Origin: Alphaproteobacteria bacterium
GTDB lineage: Bacteria > Pseudomonadota > Alphaproteobacteria > UBA2136 > JAPKEQ01
Reading direction: 5' to 3'
DNA: 35,502 bases
Assembly: GCA_028821995.1 (NCBI GenBank)
Contig: JAPKEQ010000007.1
Span: 1-35,502 of the forward strand
Shown: positions 9,715 to 18,812 of the stretch, piece by piece
Layout of the letters: the number at the start of each line of letters is the position of its first letter
Numbering within the stretch: position 1 is the stretch's first letter
Translations under genes and position numbers: made by a program
The notes under the pieces: generated by a model
What the model was told of the DNA's origin: nothing
Seen by the model: the letters and a program-made list of their open reading frames with translations, nothing else
Database searches by the model: none

Positions 9715-11429
9715 GAACGGGATATCCTTTTCTTTTTCATATTCTTTTGGCGTTTTTGATTTTGTTTCTCGTCTTGTACAAGTTCTTTTTTAAGAAGCTT
9801 TCCAATAAGTGTTTTGGGAAGCTCTGCACGAAACTCAATTTCAGCAATTTTCTCATAAGGGTTTAGGTGAGCAGCGGCATACCTTTTCAGTTCTTCCGCT
9901 GTAACACTTTCCCCAGCTTTAAGTGCAACAAAGGCTTTAGGTACTTCCCCCTTTTTAGGGTGCGAAATACCAATAACAGCTGCTTCCATAACAGCGCCAT
10001 GACTATATAAAACTTCCTCAATATGGCGCGGATATACTTTAAAGCCTGAAACATTAATCATCTCTTTAAGACGGTCTGTTATAAAGACGTAGCCATCTTC
10101 ATCCATATGACCGACATCACCAGTAAGGAACCAGCTTTTGTAAAACGTATCTTCTGTCTCTTTAGGTCGGCCTGCATAACCTTTCATGACTTGAGGACCA
10201 CGAATTGCAATTTCGCCATCTTCTCCAATACTGCAAGTATCTTTTTTATCTTCTAGGGAGCGGATAGAGATTTCAGTTCCTGGAAGCGGCAAACCTATAG
10301 AGCCTGCTTTATTAAGCCCTCTTGCAGGATTGCAGCACGCCACTGGAGACGTCTCGCTTAAACCGTACCCCTCTACCATATTAGCGCCTGTTTTCTTCGT
10401 AAATTCATCTCGCACTTCAGCTGGAAGCGCAGCGCCGCCAGAAATACAAAACTCAATACTTTTAAGGTTATACCGACCAATATGCTTATAATTTAGCAGC
10501 GCATTATAAAGCGCAGGAACACCTGCAAACATTGTTGGTTTATGCTTTTGAATACCCTTTAAAGTTTGCTTCACATCAAACTTAGGATGCATAAATAAAG
10601 TGCCGCCCCGACGCATACAAAGGTTCATGAGGGCTGTCATGGCAAAGACATGGAAAAATGGAATCACCGCAAAAAATCTATCATGCTCCGAAACGCGCTC
10701 TGCACCTTTACGCCAAATATTAGCTTGCTCCACATTACTCATTAGATTTGTATGTGTTAGCATTGCAGCCTTCGGGAGGCCAGTGGTTCCACCCGTATAT
10801 TGGTAAAGCGCAATATCAGTATCCGGCTGCACGTCCACAGGGTCAGGGTCTGCACCTAAAGAGGAAACCTTTGCCCAGGTCAATACGGTATTCCCCTCAG
10901 GAAGGTTTGCAAGCTTTTCAGGCTTCACAATATTAAAAAGAGCCTTTTTAACCAAAGGTAAATTCGTTGAAAATGGCGCAACAACAATACTACACATATC
11001 AGAGTTATTTAAAGCCGCATAAACTTTATTATACACATGCTTAATGTCTGAAGTAATCGTCAAACGCACGCCACTATCCCTTACAAGTGTGCAAAGCTCT
11101 GCCTCTGTATAAAGTGGGTTAAAATTAACGACCGTTCCACCTGCTACAAGAACACCATAATACCCAATAACGTAATGAAAAGAATTCGGCAAACAAATGC
11201 CTATTTTATCTCCCTGCTTAATCCCTCTTCTTTGCAGGCCACTTGCAAAATTTGAAACCTCTTTCCAGAGCGTTTCATAGGTCATTTTTTTTCCTAAAAA
11301 ATCAAGAGCAACACGTTTAGGATGCTTGCGTGCAGCTTGCTTTAATAAATCATACACAGGCAAATGAGGAGGCTTGAAGTTCCACTCCATACCTTCAGGA
11401 TAAGAAGACTCCCAGATATGTTTATCCAC
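9711..11429 (-). CDS. fadD: Long-chain fatty acid-CoA ligase
   Basis: A 572-aa adenylate-forming enzyme that activates fatty acids to acyl-CoA at the membrane and so feeds the rest of the operon. Visible motifs are the ATP loop YTGGTTGLPKAAM, the adenine-binding YGLSETSPVA, the hinge WFLTGDVGHMDEDGYVFITDRLKE and the C-terminal lysine region LPKTLIGKLLKKEL. The track starts at ATG 11450, but I prefer GTG 11429. AAGGGGGG lies about 9 nt before it, and the resulting start (VDKHIWESSYPEG) aligns with the usual FadD start (E. coli …KVWLNRYP). The GTG overlaps the previous gene's stop by 8 nt. The C-terminal tail (KNQKRQKNMKKKRISRS) is very basic. Confidence 0.92.
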   Translation of the reverse strand: MDKHIWESSYPEGMEWNFKPPHLPVYDLLKQAARKHPKRVALDFLGKKMTYETLWKEVSNFASGLQRRGIKQGDKIGICLPNSFHYVIGYYGVLVAGGTVVNFNPLYTEAELCTLVRDSGVRLTITSDIKHVYNKVYAALNNSDMCSIVVAPFSTNLPLVKKALFNIVKPEKLANLPEGNTVLTWAKVSSLGADPDPVDVQPDTDIALYQYTGGTTGLPKAAMLTHTNLMSNVEQANIWRKGAERVSEHDRFFAVIPFFHVFAMTALMNLCMRRGGTLFMHPKFDVKQTLKGIQKHKPTMFAGVPALYNALLNYKHIGRYNLKSIEFCISGGAALPAEVRDEFTKKTGANMVEGYGLSETSPVACCNPARGLNKAGSIGLPLPGTEISIRSLEDKKDTCSIGEDGEIAIRGPQVMKGYAGRPKETEDTFYKSWFLTGDVGHMDEDGYVFITDRLKEMINVSGFKVYPRHIEEVLYSHGAVMEAAVIGISHPKKGEVPKAFVALKAGESVTAEELKRYAAAHLNPYEKIAEIEFRAELPKTLIGKLLKKELVQDEKQNQKRQKNMKKKRISRS

Positions 11430-13761
11430 TTTTCTTACCCCCCTTCTCATCTAAAAGCCCCGCAATAACACTGGCAATTCTATCCCAAATCTTATCATTA
11501 TTATGCGTTAATACTGTATGCCTATCCGCCACAACGGGGTGAAACTCTTTCGTTTCTGATGGAGACATTTTCAGAATTTTCTCCGCACTCTCTGCTTTGC
11601 TCACAGGGTCGTCATTTGCCTGAAACACATGCAGAGGCGCAGTTACTTTTTGAATAAACTCTGGCGCATCATGCATAAGGTCTCTAAATTCATTAATGGC
11701 CTTTACTGGCATGCTTCTATAGTTAATATCTTTATTTTCTGGTTTGGCTGGGTAAAACGGAACAACGCCGTCCCCACCTGTAAACCAGCTCGAAAAAGCG
11801 TTCACGGTATTCACCATAGGCACAACAGCCATGTTTTTATCATGCACAGAAAGAGGCGCACATACAGGAATAACACCAGCAAGCCCTTCTGGCTGCTCTG
11901 CCGCAAGCTCAAGCGCAAGCAAGCCACCCGTTGAGAACCCAACAACAACGACATGCTCAACATGCGCCTTAAGAATACGGTAGTTTCTACGCACAGACTT
12001 AATCCAGTCCTCTCGGCTGCGCGCCATAAGGTCCCATGGGGATGTGCCATGCCCTGGTAGACGCATACCAAGAACCTCAAACCCCTTAGCGTGCAAGTCC
12101 CTACCGAAATCTTTAAGTTCTGCAGGAGAAGATAAAAACCCATGAACCAGTAGCACACCCACTTTGCTTTTACGCTTAGGGTGAACCCAAAGGTATGGTG
12201 CGCCACTTTTTGTTGCTTCTTCGCGTGAGTTTATTTCAAGATAACGAGATTTTTTAAAGTGTCTGCGGTTCCATTGGAAAGCGTGTTCTTCATCATCCAT
12301 AAGATGGCTTGCCCATTGGCGTTCATCATCAACAACAAAGTCACTCATTGCTTTTTCAACAGCTTTTGTCACCTTCACAAGAGGCATGACCTCATTATAA
12401 TAAACCTGAACAGGATGCTCGAGCCTTACACTTGATTTAACAAATTCCTCAGAGAATTTATCTGTAAAAATATAGTCATCTTCATTGTTTTCAATAAGAC
12501 CTGCCTTTACAGCTGTATCAAGGAACACCTTAAGATCCTCTGCCTCTCCGTCTGCTAGCCAGCGGTAACGGTCAGGCCAAACAAGAGAGCGGTGCAAATG
12601 CACACCTACAGCACTTTGCAAAGATTTAGCTGCAAGATAAATAGTTTTTGCAACATCTGAACGTCTAAAGCCCTGTTCTCCAGTATCGTAAAGGTTTTTA
12701 AGAACAACAGATGCGAGATGCGCAACATTCACGGTTATATTTTCATATATGTCTTCCATATACTGGTCGCGGATACGATTTGTTTCTCTCTCTAAGGCAC
12801 CAACCAGCACACGCTCAAACATACGACCACCAGAATCCTTCAATCCAAAAAGATCATCCAAGGAATCAATTTGTTCAAAGTAACGGTTTAATAAGAATGT
12901 TTTCCAGAACCCCCAGCTCAAAGAAGGCTGGAAGGGTGTACCCATACGAATATCCATATCAGTATCCTTGAGAAGAAGGTTCCCCTCAATGACCATTTCC
13001 TCTTTAACGCTATCTGGCATGCTTCGCGCAAGCCAGCTCGCAGCAGTGCTTAAAATATTGTCATCAACACGAATCGGATAAAACGTAATATTACTTGGCA
13101 CGATAAGCGTTGGCTTGCGCGCTTGTTCCATCATCTCTGCAACACTTGCAAGCCCAAGAGATTTTCTCCAATGCTCAATACGACGCTCATCGCCAGCATC
13201 ATAAACATCAATAATACGTCTCTTAAAAATTTCAAGCATAAGCGCAAGTACAGCTGCCCCTCTATGATGCTTTCTATGCACTTGATGGAACCCAGAGAAG
13301 ATACCAAACTCCCCCTCATCATCCATCACACGGCGATCTTTAATCATGCCACCTTCTGGGAAAAGAACAACTTTACGCCCACGCAAAATTTCAGCGGCCA
13401 TAAACGGCAAAAGACCTTCAAGGCGATTAGGAACTGCACCAACCTTTGACATAGCCGTACGCAGACGCTCGCTCGATTGAAACAGAGAAACATCTGCTAC
13501 GCTTCTTGTCAGCGCGCCCGTTTCTTTCATCAAAATATAAGGGGGAATTAAAGTTTCAAAACGTGCAAAGTGATTAAAGAGGAAAATTTGGCCATTTTGC
13601 ATCGTGTCTTCTTGCGTGGTATGAACTTGAATATTAATACCAAGACGCTTTCTGATACGCGAAATACGATCAACTGCTTTTTCGCAGTAATCTACATCGA
13701 ACTCAAAATGACTTGCGTCCTGAAGCCAGGGCAAATCTGCTGTTTTATTTTTTTTTGTCAT
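11422..13761 (-). CDS. PlsC-like acyltransferase fused to alpha/beta hydrolase
   Basis: First gene of the fatty-acid operon, 779 aa. The N-terminal half resembles glycerol-phosphate/lysophospholipid acyltransferases: FNHFARFET near 63 fits the HX4D box but with Glu in place of Asp, and VVLFPEGG near 134 fits the FPEG box. The C-terminal third is a serine hydrolase: oxyanion-side VLLVHGFLSSPAE, nucleophile in GFSTGGLLALE near 609, then candidate Asp in FQANDDPVS and His in DRHTVLTH near 745. A middle region of about 300 residues is unassigned. The fusion could transfer or release acyl chains (lipid remodelling, or freeing fatty acids for FadD), but the substrate is not visible. An RBS-like AAGGCGGA precedes the start. 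It may form the first step of the pathway encoded downstream. Confidence 0.82.
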   Translation of the reverse strand: MTKKNKTADLPWLQDASHFEFDVDYCEKAVDRISRIRKRLGINIQVHTTQEDTMQNGQIFLFNHFARFETLIPPYILMKETGALTRSVADVSLFQSSERLRTAMSKVGAVPNRLEGLLPFMAAEILRGRKVVLFPEGGMIKDRRVMDDEGEFGIFSGFHQVHRKHHRGAAVLALMLEIFKRRIIDVYDAGDERRIEHWRKSLGLASVAEMMEQARKPTLIVPSNITFYPIRVDDNILSTAASWLARSMPDSVKEEMVIEGNLLLKDTDMDIRMGTPFQPSLSWGFWKTFLLNRYFEQIDSLDDLFGLKDSGGRMFERVLVGALERETNRIRDQYMEDIYENITVNVAHLASVVLKNLYDTGEQGFRRSDVAKTIYLAAKSLQSAVGVHLHRSLVWPDRYRWLADGEAEDLKVFLDTAVKAGLIENNEDDYIFTDKFSEEFVKSSVRLEHPVQVYYNEVMPLVKVTKAVEKAMSDFVVDDERQWASHLMDDEEHAFQWNRRHFKKSRYLEINSREEATKSGAPYLWVHPKRKSKVGVLLVHGFLSSPAELKDFGRDLHAKGFEVLGMRLPGHGTSPWDLMARSREDWIKSVRRNYRILKAHVEHVVVVGFSTGGLLALELAAEQPEGLAGVIPVCAPLSVHDKNMAVVPMVNTVNAFSSWFTGGDGVVPFYPAKPENKDINYRSMPVKAINEFRDLMHDAPEFIQKVTAPLHVFQANDDPVSKAESAEKILKMSPSETKEFHPVVADRHTVLTHNNDKIWDRIASVIAGLLDEKGGKKSG

Positions 13762-13950
13762 GCGTATCCGCCTTAAACCGTAACCCCTCTTTATAGGGCA
13801 CTCCTAAAATGTATCATAAAACAATAAAATAGATGTACACTCCCATCACCTTCGCCTGACTAAAATAGGTGCTTCACAACCTGATATGTTGCATTTGCGT
13901 CATGACATCTTGTATGGTGTCAGCAATTCAAATAAAAATTGATAAAAAAA
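13762..13950. promoter_or_regulatory. Divergent promoter region, fad operon / polysaccharide genes
   Basis: This 189-bp gap separates the minus-strand fad operon from the plus-strand glycosyltransferase gene and must hold both promoters. On the minus strand TATGAT is a fair -10 candidate, but no good -35 is visible. An imperfect palindrome TGACATC-ttgtat-GGTGTCA lies at 13903-13922, about 30 nt before the glycosyltransferase start, and could be an operator. No known regulator box was recognised. Confidence 0.35.
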
Positions 13951-15072
13951 ATGGCCACGCAGCCTTACCCAAAAAAACTGATCTTACAAAGAACCGTCGC
14001 CCACTATAGGGTGCCCCTTTTTAACGAGCTCAGCAAACATGGCTGGACTGTCATTTCTGCAAGCAATTTCCCAAACAAAATATCCGCGCTCCATACACAG
14101 ACTACGCCCCACCCTTTCCAAATGTTCATAAAATTTTGGTTTCCTCAAAAGAGCAACCCTTACCTGTGCCATGTTCCCTTCTTTAAAATTTTAAAAAAGA
14201 ACCAACCTGAAATAATCCTCATGGAAGCAGGTTCCACCATGACAAGCACATGGCTTGCTGCACTATGGAGCAGGTTCAAAAAAAATAAAGGCACTAAAAT
14301 CATATTTTGGGGGCATGGCGCCCTTGTCGCAAATAAATCTGGGATAAAATCTAAACTTGCAGCGGCCCTTAAGATATGGCTTATCAATAGCGTGGATGGC
14401 TATCTGTGCTATACAGAATCAGATAAAGCTTGCCTTGAGAGCTACAACCTTAAAACACCCATCTTTATAGCTGGGAACACTGTTGATATTTCAGCACCGC
14501 AAAAATTGCGCAAGGAACCATCTAAAGGCATGGCAAAGAATCTTCTTTTTGTTGGAAGATTAACAGATGACAAAAAAGTGCCTGAACTTATTCAGCTATT
14601 TAAGAACCTCAAACAAAACCACTCAGACCTTATCCTAACAATTATTGGAGATGGCCCACTTCAAGATATGGTCTCAAAAGAAGCTAAAGGTATTCAAGGC
14701 CTCAATATTGCTGGTGCTATATATGAAGAAGAAAAAATCGCACAGTATTACAATAATGCTGACATTTACATCACCCTCGGCGCCGCTGGGCTTGGCGTCA
14801 ATCACGCACTTGCATATGGCCTTCCTGTACTTTGCTATAAGGATTCAGAAACAGGCCCGCATCATCACCCAGAAATTGATCATGTCAAAGAAGGCGTTAC
14901 AGGCTGGCAAGTTTCTCCTTACTCAAAAAAAGCTATGCATGATAAGCTAGAAGCCTTATTGAAGCAGCCTGTTAAAGCAGAAATGTTTTCCAACATTACA
15001 AGCTATGCGGATAGCGCTTTGAGTATTGAACACATGGCACAAAATATTTTAAAGATGGAATCAGAAGTTTAG
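13951..15072 (+). CDS. Glycosyltransferase, GT4-like
   Basis: About 373 aa with the GT-B layout. The N-terminal acceptor half begins LILQRTVAHYRVPLFNELSKHGW, typical of family 4-like transferases. The C-terminal half holds NLLFVGRLTDDKKVPELIQLF and ILTIIGDGPLQD, then the nucleotide-sugar region ADIYITLGAAGLGVNHALAYGLPVLC. In place of the usual E-x7-E motif there is a GLGVNHALAYGLPV stretch, so the exact donor cannot be told. The track start is a TTG at 13939; ATG 13951 is preferred, though neither has a clear Shine-Dalgarno. A Wzx-like flippase gene follows after 5 nt, which suggests work on an exported polysaccharide or glycan. Confidence 0.82.
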   Translation: MATQPYPKKLILQRTVAHYRVPLFNELSKHGWTVISASNFPNKISALHTQTTPHPFQMFIKFWFPQKSNPYLCHVPFFKILKKNQPEIILMEAGSTMTSTWLAALWSRFKKNKGTKIIFWGHGALVANKSGIKSKLAAALKIWLINSVDGYLCYTESDKACLESYNLKTPIFIAGNTVDISAPQKLRKEPSKGMAKNLLFVGRLTDDKKVPELIQLFKNLKQNHSDLILTIIGDGPLQDMVSKEAKGIQGLNIAGAIYEEEKIAQYYNNADIYITLGAAGLGVNHALAYGLPVLCYKDSETGPHHHPEIDHVKEGVTGWQVSPYSKKAMHDKLEALLKQPVKAEMFSNITSYADSALSIEHMAQNILKMESEV

Positions 15073-15077
15073 CCCAT

Positions 15078-16355
15078 ATGAAACGCATCAGACAAACGCT
15101 TCAGCATAAAGTTGTGCATCAGTTTTTAACTTACGGTATTCTCAATAGCCTTGGCGCTGCTATCCCGCTTTTAAGCATTCCTATTATTACACGATTTTTT
15201 ACGCCAGAAGAGTACGGGTACATGGGGCTTACTCTTGCAATCGTTTCGCTGCTCTCTCAGGTATTACAGCTCGGATTAACCCATTTAATTGCAAAAGAAT
15301 TCCATGAACATACAACAAAAGATCGCGCCGTCTCTCATGGCATGATGGCAGGACTTATGGTTGGCGCTGGCCTCTTTTTGTTTATCGCCATGCTGGCTTT
15401 AAAACCCATTCTACCATGGACACAAAACCTAGAAACACAGCATCTCAGCTTGATGATTTTAAGCGGAACTATGCTTGCGCTTTGGTTCATTTACACTACC
15501 GTTCAGCAGTTTCATCAAAAGGCTTTTTCTGTAGGCCTTGCAGGCATTATACAGAACGCCCTTATATACGGCGCAGTACTTGTTATGCTTTATACATATG
15601 CCGCGGCAAGCTGGGATATTTTCCTAATTTGCCAAGCCACCGTACAAACAACACTCACCCTTTTTGCTCTTTTTTGGTTACGCAAACAAGGCGAACTTAC
15701 ATTCGCGATTCATAAGGCACATATAAAAGCACGCCTCAAACATGCTCTTAGCTTTTCTCTCCCAATGGTTCCCTTTATGCTTGGCACAACCCTTATGATT
15801 ACATCAGATCGCATACTTATTGAGTATTTTATCGGCGTTAAAGATGTTGGATTTTACACGCTTGCCTACCAAATTTCTTCTGTGCTTTTGTTGGCTGGTA
15901 TTTCTCTTAATCATGCATGGAGACCCTGGTGCATGAAATACTTAAACGAGCACAAAACAAAGTCCTATCAAAAACCTCTGCGCCTTGTTCTGACCATGGC
16001 TACGTTTATGTGCCTTACAGCACTAGGATACGGATATGCTGCACCATTTATTTTTGCACCATGGATTCCTGAAAACTACAACGTAGCTTTCACTCTTGTG
16101 CCCATCATGTCCATTAGCGCTGCGCTTTATTGCACCATTCACTATATTTCTCCATTTTACCTGCATCTTGGGCAAACCCGCGCCATTGGAAAAACCATCT
16201 TTCTTGCCTCCCTTCTCAATATTATTTTGAACATTGCCCTTATTCCTAAATATGGCGCTTGGGGCGCAGCGCTCAGCACATTCATAAGCACAACCATCAG
16301 CATTGCTGCACTGCTTATTCGTCTCAGGCACTGTCCAAAACCAAAGACTGCTTGA
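15078..16355 (+). CDS. Wzx-like polysaccharide flippase (MOP superfamily)
   Basis: A 425-aa integral membrane protein with about 12 hydrophobic helices across its length. The N-terminus (FLTYGILNSLGAAIPLLSIPIITRFFTPEEYGYMGLTLAI) is the classical start of polysaccharide-biosynthesis/Wzx transporters. The central SLPMVPFMLGTTLMITSDRILIEYFIGVKDVGFYTLAYQIS is the repeated signature of the second half. Such proteins flip lipid-linked oligosaccharide to the periplasmic side of the inner membrane. It lies directly after the glycosyltransferase and probably shares its mRNA. No polymerase or ligase gene is in the window, so the final glycan is unknown. Confidence 0.88.
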   Translation: MKRIRQTLQHKVVHQFLTYGILNSLGAAIPLLSIPIITRFFTPEEYGYMGLTLAIVSLLSQVLQLGLTHLIAKEFHEHTTKDRAVSHGMMAGLMVGAGLFLFIAMLALKPILPWTQNLETQHLSLMILSGTMLALWFIYTTVQQFHQKAFSVGLAGIIQNALIYGAVLVMLYTYAAASWDIFLICQATVQTTLTLFALFWLRKQGELTFAIHKAHIKARLKHALSFSLPMVPFMLGTTLMITSDRILIEYFIGVKDVGFYTLAYQISSVLLLAGISLNHAWRPWCMKYLNEHKTKSYQKPLRLVLTMATFMCLTALGYGYAAPFIFAPWIPENYNVAFTLVPIMSISAALYCTIHYISPFYLHLGQTRAIGKTIFLASLLNIILNIALIPKYGAWGAALSTFISTTISIAALLIRLRHCPKPKTA

Positions 16356-16431
16356 CGAACGGGCTACCCCCCTTTACCGTAAGGACATATCTATCTTGTT
16401 CTTGCCATTTTTTTATAGGGAGTTTCTCCCC

Positions 16432-16836
16432 ATGACAGTTATAGACACTTACACGCGCGCAGTTATTCAAAACCTGATTAACTCCGCAAATTTCCTGCCA
16501 CACTCTCTCGGCATTCACCAGTTTGGCCTCTATGAAGTTGAAAATCTTTTTAAGCTTAACCTTGCCCTTCATCTGGAAGCTGCGCGCACCAACAGATACG
16601 CAAACCAAATGTACAGCCCTGCACCAGCAGTTATTTATACCTGCCCTTATGTATACTTTTGCTATATTGGCATGGGCACGTTAGAGCTCATTCAGCTGCA
16701 TGAGTATGACCCTGTTATATCCATAGATGCCATAGAAAAAATGATTGCTACTGGGGAGTTGACGCATGGCGAAAAAATAAGTGCGCCCCCTCCGTACCAA
16801 GGCGTATCGATGACACAAATCATCATCCCGAATTAA
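16432..16836 (+). CDS. Conserved-looking hypothetical protein, 134 aa
   Basis: The track gives 177 aa from 16303, overlapping the flippase gene. The start MTVIDTYTRAVIQNL at 16432 is better, with AGGGAG upstream. I do not recognise the family. The protein appears soluble with no signal peptide and is rich in Tyr, Ile and Leu, with a hydrophobic middle (AVIYTCPYVYFCYIGMGTLELIQL) that could be a core strand or a weak membrane segment. A terminator hairpin follows immediately, so it is probably the last gene of the glycosyltransferase/flippase unit. Confidence 0.65.
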   Translation: MTVIDTYTRAVIQNLINSANFLPHSLGIHQFGLYEVENLFKLNLALHLEAARTNRYANQMYSPAPAVIYTCPYVYFCYIGMGTLELIQLHEYDPVISIDAIEKMIATGELTHGEKISAPPPYQGVSMTQIIIPN

Positions 16837-16844
16837 GCGAAGTT

Positions 16845-16875
16845 AAAAAGAGTGTCCATATGGGCGCTCTTTTTT
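16845..16875 (+). terminator. Rho-independent terminator before leuD
   Basis: AAAAAGAGTGTCC-ATAT-GGGCGCTCTTTTTT folds into a stem of about 13 pairs with three G-U pairs and ends in a T-run. It closes the unit ending with the 134-aa hypothetical gene and lies only 16 nt before the leuD ATG. Confidence 0.85.
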
Positions 16876-16890
16876 GATACAATACTTCAC

Positions 16891-17487
16891 ATGAAAGCTT
16901 TTACATCAGTCATAAGCCCAGTAGCGGCCCTTACGCTTGATAATATCGATACCGATATCATCATCCCTAAACAATTTCTAAAAACCATTAAGCGCACAGG
17001 CCTTGGCATTCATGCTTTTAATGACATGCGCTACCTTGCCGATGGGTCAGATAACCCTGATTTCATTTTAAACCAGCCCCCTTATGATACGGCTCAAATC
17101 TTACTCTCTGGTAAAAATTTTGGCTGTGGAAGCTCCCGCGAACACGCGCCCTGGGCAATCCTTGACCAAGGCATAGAATGCATCCTCGCTGAAAGCTTTG
17201 CGGATATTTTCTTTAATAACAGCAGTAAAAACGGACTGCTCCTGATTGACCTCCCAGAAGATACTTTGCAAGAAATTCACAACCAAACATCAGACGGAAG
17301 CCCGCTCTGCGTTGACCTTAAAAATCAAAAACTCTCAACAGAAACAAATTCTTGGCTTTTTGAAATTGAACCAGAGCGTAAAGAGCGCCTCCTGCTTGGC
17401 CTTGATGATATTAAACGTACAGAGTCCCATGAAGACTCAATACAATCCTATGAGAAAAAGCAAGCTGCCGAAAAGCCTTGGCTTTAA
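16891..17487 (+). CDS. leuD: 3-isopropylmalate dehydratase small subunit
   Basis: A 198-aa LeuD that forms, with LeuC, the aconitase-like enzyme converting 2- to 3-isopropylmalate. It shows LDNIDTDIIIPKQFLKTIKRTGLG near the N-terminus and the strongly conserved NFGCGSSREHAPWAI, then ILAESFADIFFNNSSKNGLL. The track start at 16852 lies inside the terminator hairpin; MKAFTSVISPVAALT is the proper start. No Shine-Dalgarno is visible, and TACAAT, a possible -10, lies only 7 nt before the ATG, so the mRNA could be leaderless. The LeuC partner is not in the window. leuB follows after 54 nt. Confidence 0.93.
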   Translation: MKAFTSVISPVAALTLDNIDTDIIIPKQFLKTIKRTGLGIHAFNDMRYLADGSDNPDFILNQPPYDTAQILLSGKNFGCGSSREHAPWAILDQGIECILAESFADIFFNNSSKNGLLLIDLPEDTLQEIHNQTSDGSPLCVDLKNQKLSTETNSWLFEIEPERKERLLLGLDDIKRTESHEDSIQSYEKKQAAEKPWL

Positions 17488-17541
17488 AGGATCAAAACGC
17501 TAAAATGAGCCCGTCTGCAAATAACATAAGGTAAGAATGGC

Positions 17542-18669
17542 GTGGAAAAACAAACATACTCTTTACTCTTTTTAGACGGTGATGGCATCGGCCCTGAAGT
17601 AAATGCCGAAGTAAAAAAAGTTATTAGCTGGCTAAACGATAACACCACTTATACATTTTCAATGGATGAAGGCCTTGTTGGCGGTGCAGCAATTGACGCC
17701 GAAGGGACGCCTTATCCAAATTCAACGCAAAAGAAAGCCAAGGTAGCAGACGCCATTTTCCTTGGCGCCGTTGGCGGCCCTAAATGGGCAGATGTTGATT
17801 TTTCAAACCGTCCAGAACAAGGCCTTTTAAACCTCAGACAAGACCTTAACCTTTTCGCCAACTTGCGACCTGCCTTTGTATTTGATTGCCTGCAAGAAGC
17901 ATCTGCCCTTAAAGCGGCCTATGCCAGCGGCGTTGACGTGCTTATTATCCGCGAACTCACAGGTGGTCTCTACTTTGGAGAACCACGTGGCCTTACAGGT
18001 AAAGAGGGTGCGCGCGAAGGCTTTAACACTTTAAGATACAACGAAGAAGAAATACGGCGCATTGCAAAATTTGCGTTTGAAACCTCCCGTAAAGGAAACC
18101 GTCGCATTTGCTCTGTTGATAAAGCAAACGTACTTGAAAGCATGGTGCTCTGGCGTAAGGTTGTAAATGAAGTGGCTGAAGATTATCCAGATGTTGAGCT
18201 GACTCATATGTATGTGGATAATGCCGCCATGCAAATGGTTATGGAACCCACTCAATTTGACATCATCCTGACTGAAAACATGTTTGGCGACATTCTGTCA
18301 GATCTTTCAGCGTCTCTTACAGGCTCTATTGGCATGCTGCCATCTGCCAGTCTTGGCCTAAGGGATAAATCAGGCTTTGCAAAAGGCGTTTTTGAACCTG
18401 TACATGGCAGTGCACCAGATATTGCAAACAAAAATATAGCCAATCCAACAGCCGCTATTTTAAGCCTCAGCATGTTCTTGAAACATAGCCTTGGTGACAT
18501 CACCACAGCACGCCTTGTTGTAAGCGCAGTACAATTTGTACTTGCCAGCGGTGTGCGCACATCTGACATTATGGAAGAAGGCTGTGTAGAAGTCTCTACA
18601 ACGGAGATGGGTAACCAAATTCTACAAGCTCTTGACCAAATTCTTGCCATGCAAAAGAACGCGAGTTAG
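17542..18669 (+). CDS. leuB: 3-isopropylmalate dehydrogenase
   Basis: A 375-aa NAD-dependent decarboxylating dehydrogenase, third step of leucine synthesis. Motifs include LLFLDGDGIGPEV at the N-terminus, RPEQGLLNLRQDLNLFANLRPA (substrate arginines), RELTGGLYFGEPRG, the Lys/Asp metal region FDIILTENMFGDILSDLSASLTGSIGMLPSASLG and the NAD-binding EPVHGSAPDIANKNIANPTAAILS. The start is GTG with AAGGT upstream; the nearby ATG at 17537 is out of frame. It is in one unit with leuD, giving the order leuD-leuB-leuA. Confidence 0.95.
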   Translation: MEKQTYSLLFLDGDGIGPEVNAEVKKVISWLNDNTTYTFSMDEGLVGGAAIDAEGTPYPNSTQKKAKVADAIFLGAVGGPKWADVDFSNRPEQGLLNLRQDLNLFANLRPAFVFDCLQEASALKAAYASGVDVLIIRELTGGLYFGEPRGLTGKEGAREGFNTLRYNEEEIRRIAKFAFETSRKGNRRICSVDKANVLESMVLWRKVVNEVAEDYPDVELTHMYVDNAAMQMVMEPTQFDIILTENMFGDILSDLSASLTGSIGMLPSASLGLRDKSGFAKGVFEPVHGSAPDIANKNIANPTAAILSLSMFLKHSLGDITTARLVVSAVQFVLASGVRTSDIMEEGCVEVSTTEMGNQILQALDQILAMQKNAS

Positions 18670-18812
18670 GCTACTAAGCAGATGGATATGGAGTTAAAAT
18701 TAAACTTACCTCCCCATTTATTTAAAGCATAAAATGTTGCTTTCGGATGATGTTTTTAAACTTAAAAAATCGCCTTAATAAAAAATTTTAGAAATTGAAT
18801 AGGAGACAACAA
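18670..18812 (+). other. leuB-leuA intergenic gap
   Basis: This AT-rich gap of 143 nt holds no clear hairpin terminator, no Leu-rich leader peptide and no T-box-like sequence that I can see. A promoter for leuA may lie here. The leuA ribosome binding site TAGGAGA is at its 3' end. Confidence 0.4.
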
